Shown: positions 6,727 to 7,244 of the stretch, one piece after another
Layout: each line of letters opens with the position of its first letter
Position numbering within the stretch: the first letter of the stretch is position 1
NCBI GenBank assembly: GCA_016214245.1
Contig: JACROW010000092.1
Location: 1-7,244, forward strand
Length of the DNA: 7,244 nt
Direction of reading: 5' to 3'
Source of the DNA: Candidatus Omnitrophota bacterium
GTDB lineage: Bacteria > Omnitrophota > Gorgyraeia > 2-01-FULL-45-10
Notes under the pieces: generated by a model
The model's input: only the letters and a program-made list of their open reading frames with translations
Databases searched by the model: none
What the model was told of the DNA's origin: nothing
Program-made: the position numbers and the translations under genes

Positions 6727-7244
6727 GTAAAGAGATCTTAGTCAAAACCAGAAACGGCATTGTGAGGACAAGACACCGGCCTACATGGGCTGAAATCGAC
6801 CTGAAGGCTATAGCATATAATTATAGACAGGTGAAGCGTCTAGTCGGTAAAGCCGTCAAGGTGATGGTCGTCGTGAAGGCGAATGCCTATGGCCACGGCA
6901 CGGTGGAGATTTCTGCCACATTGGAGAAACTGGGCGTCGATTATTTGGGTGTAGCGACAACGGATGAAGCTATGAGGCTGAGAGACCACGGCATTAAATC
7001 ACCCATATTGATCCTGGGTTCAGTTCTTCCCGAAGAGGTCAAACCAGCGATAGAGAAGGATGTAACATTGACTTTATGCAGCTATGAGTTGTTAGAAGCT
7101 ATCAAAAAGGAGACGCAAGATCGTTTTCGAGCCAAAGTTCATATAGAGATAGACACCGGAATGGGCCGAATTGGAATCTGGCATGAAGAGGCAATAAAGT
7201 TTATAAAAAATATAGCCCAAGAAAAGTGTATATTCATCGAAGGA
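6723..7244 (+). CDS. alr: Alanine racemase, N-terminal part (3' end outside window)
   Basis: The frame is open from an ATG at 6723 to the window end, giving the first 174 residues of a protein normally about 370 long. Alr is a PLP enzyme that interconverts L- and D-alanine, supplying D-Ala for peptidoglycan. Seen here are RPTWAEIDLKAIAYNY (19-34), the PLP-lysine motif VVKANAYGHG with K52 as the Schiff-base lysine, GVATTDEAMRLR (76-87), PILILG (94-99) and HIEIDTGMGRIG (140-151) with R149 in its usual place. The catalytic tyrosine and the C-terminal beta domain lie beyond the window. Homology starts around residue 19, so the first 15 or so residues are an ordinary short extension; the ATG overlaps the tsaB stop by 4 nt, which supports it. 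A D-Ala racemase here implies a cell wall containing peptidoglycan. In Bacillus subtilis rimI and tsaD follow tsaB; here alr does instead. Confidence 0.94.
   Translation, partial: MSKEILVKTRNGIVRTRHRPTWAEIDLKAIAYNYRQVKRLVGKAVKVMVVVKANAYGHGTVEISATLEKLGVDYLGVATTDEAMRLRDHGIKSPILILGSVLPEEVKPAIEKDVTLTLCSYELLEAIKKETQDRFRAKVHIEIDTGMGRIGIWHEEAIKFIKNIAQEKCIFIEG

Noticed and set aside
1..7244. Rho-independent terminators, internal promoters, tRNAs, CRISPR or inverted repeats
   Set aside because: Gaps between genes are at most a few bases, and I saw no GC-rich stem followed by a T run, no clear -10/-35 pair at a useful place and no repeated units. A folding or repeat program could still find weak ones.

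Overview
The window is a gene-dense, all-plus-strand run of bacterial DNA with no intergenic gap longer than a few bases. It holds the 3' end of one gene, seven complete genes and the 5' end of a ninth. Neighbouring genes overlap or lie within about 4 nt of each other, so the window reads as part of one long, translationally coupled operon. I see no internal promoter, terminator, RNA gene, repeat, CRISPR array or mobile element. The organism is probably an anaerobic, peptidoglycan-making bacterium, since the window has Fe-S proteins, a radical SAM domain and an alanine racemase. The gene set and protein style remind me of Candidatus Omnitrophota or another deep-branching uncultured phylum, but this is an impression and not a demonstrated assignment.

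Layout. (1) 2-274: C-terminal end of an AbiEii-type nucleotidyltransferase toxin, cut by the window edge. (2) 278-1645: a TatD metal-dependent hydrolase fused to a short radical SAM domain. (3) 1647-2702: a polytopic CPBP/Abi intramembrane protease with all three motifs. (4) 2707-3813: a DUF362 protein ending in a 2x[4Fe-4S] ferredoxin domain. (5) 3815-4885: methylthioribose-1-phosphate isomerase, mtnA. (6) 4863-5669: thiamine-monophosphate kinase, thiL, which overlaps mtnA by 23 nt and seems to lack an internal segment of about 40-55 residues. (7) 5672-6082: tsaE. (8) 6079-6726: tsaB, with a GTG start. (9) 6723-7244: 5' part of alanine racemase, alr.

How the genes fit together. thiL-tsaE-tsaB is a known bacterial neighbourhood (Bacillus subtilis has thiL-tsaE-tsaB-rimI-tsaD). 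TsaE and TsaB act with TsaD in making the t6A37 modification of tRNAs that read ANN codons. Here alr follows tsaB where rimI or tsaD would be expected. MtnA belongs to methylthioadenosine salvage, but no partner enzyme lies in the window. The TatD-radical SAM fusion, the CPBP protease and the DUF362-ferredoxin protein form a contiguous block of poorly understood function upstream of the housekeeping genes.

The points most worth checking are the internally shortened ThiL, the TatD-radical SAM fusion and its redox-protein neighbour, and the orphan mtnA. I found no clear sign of a wholly new system.
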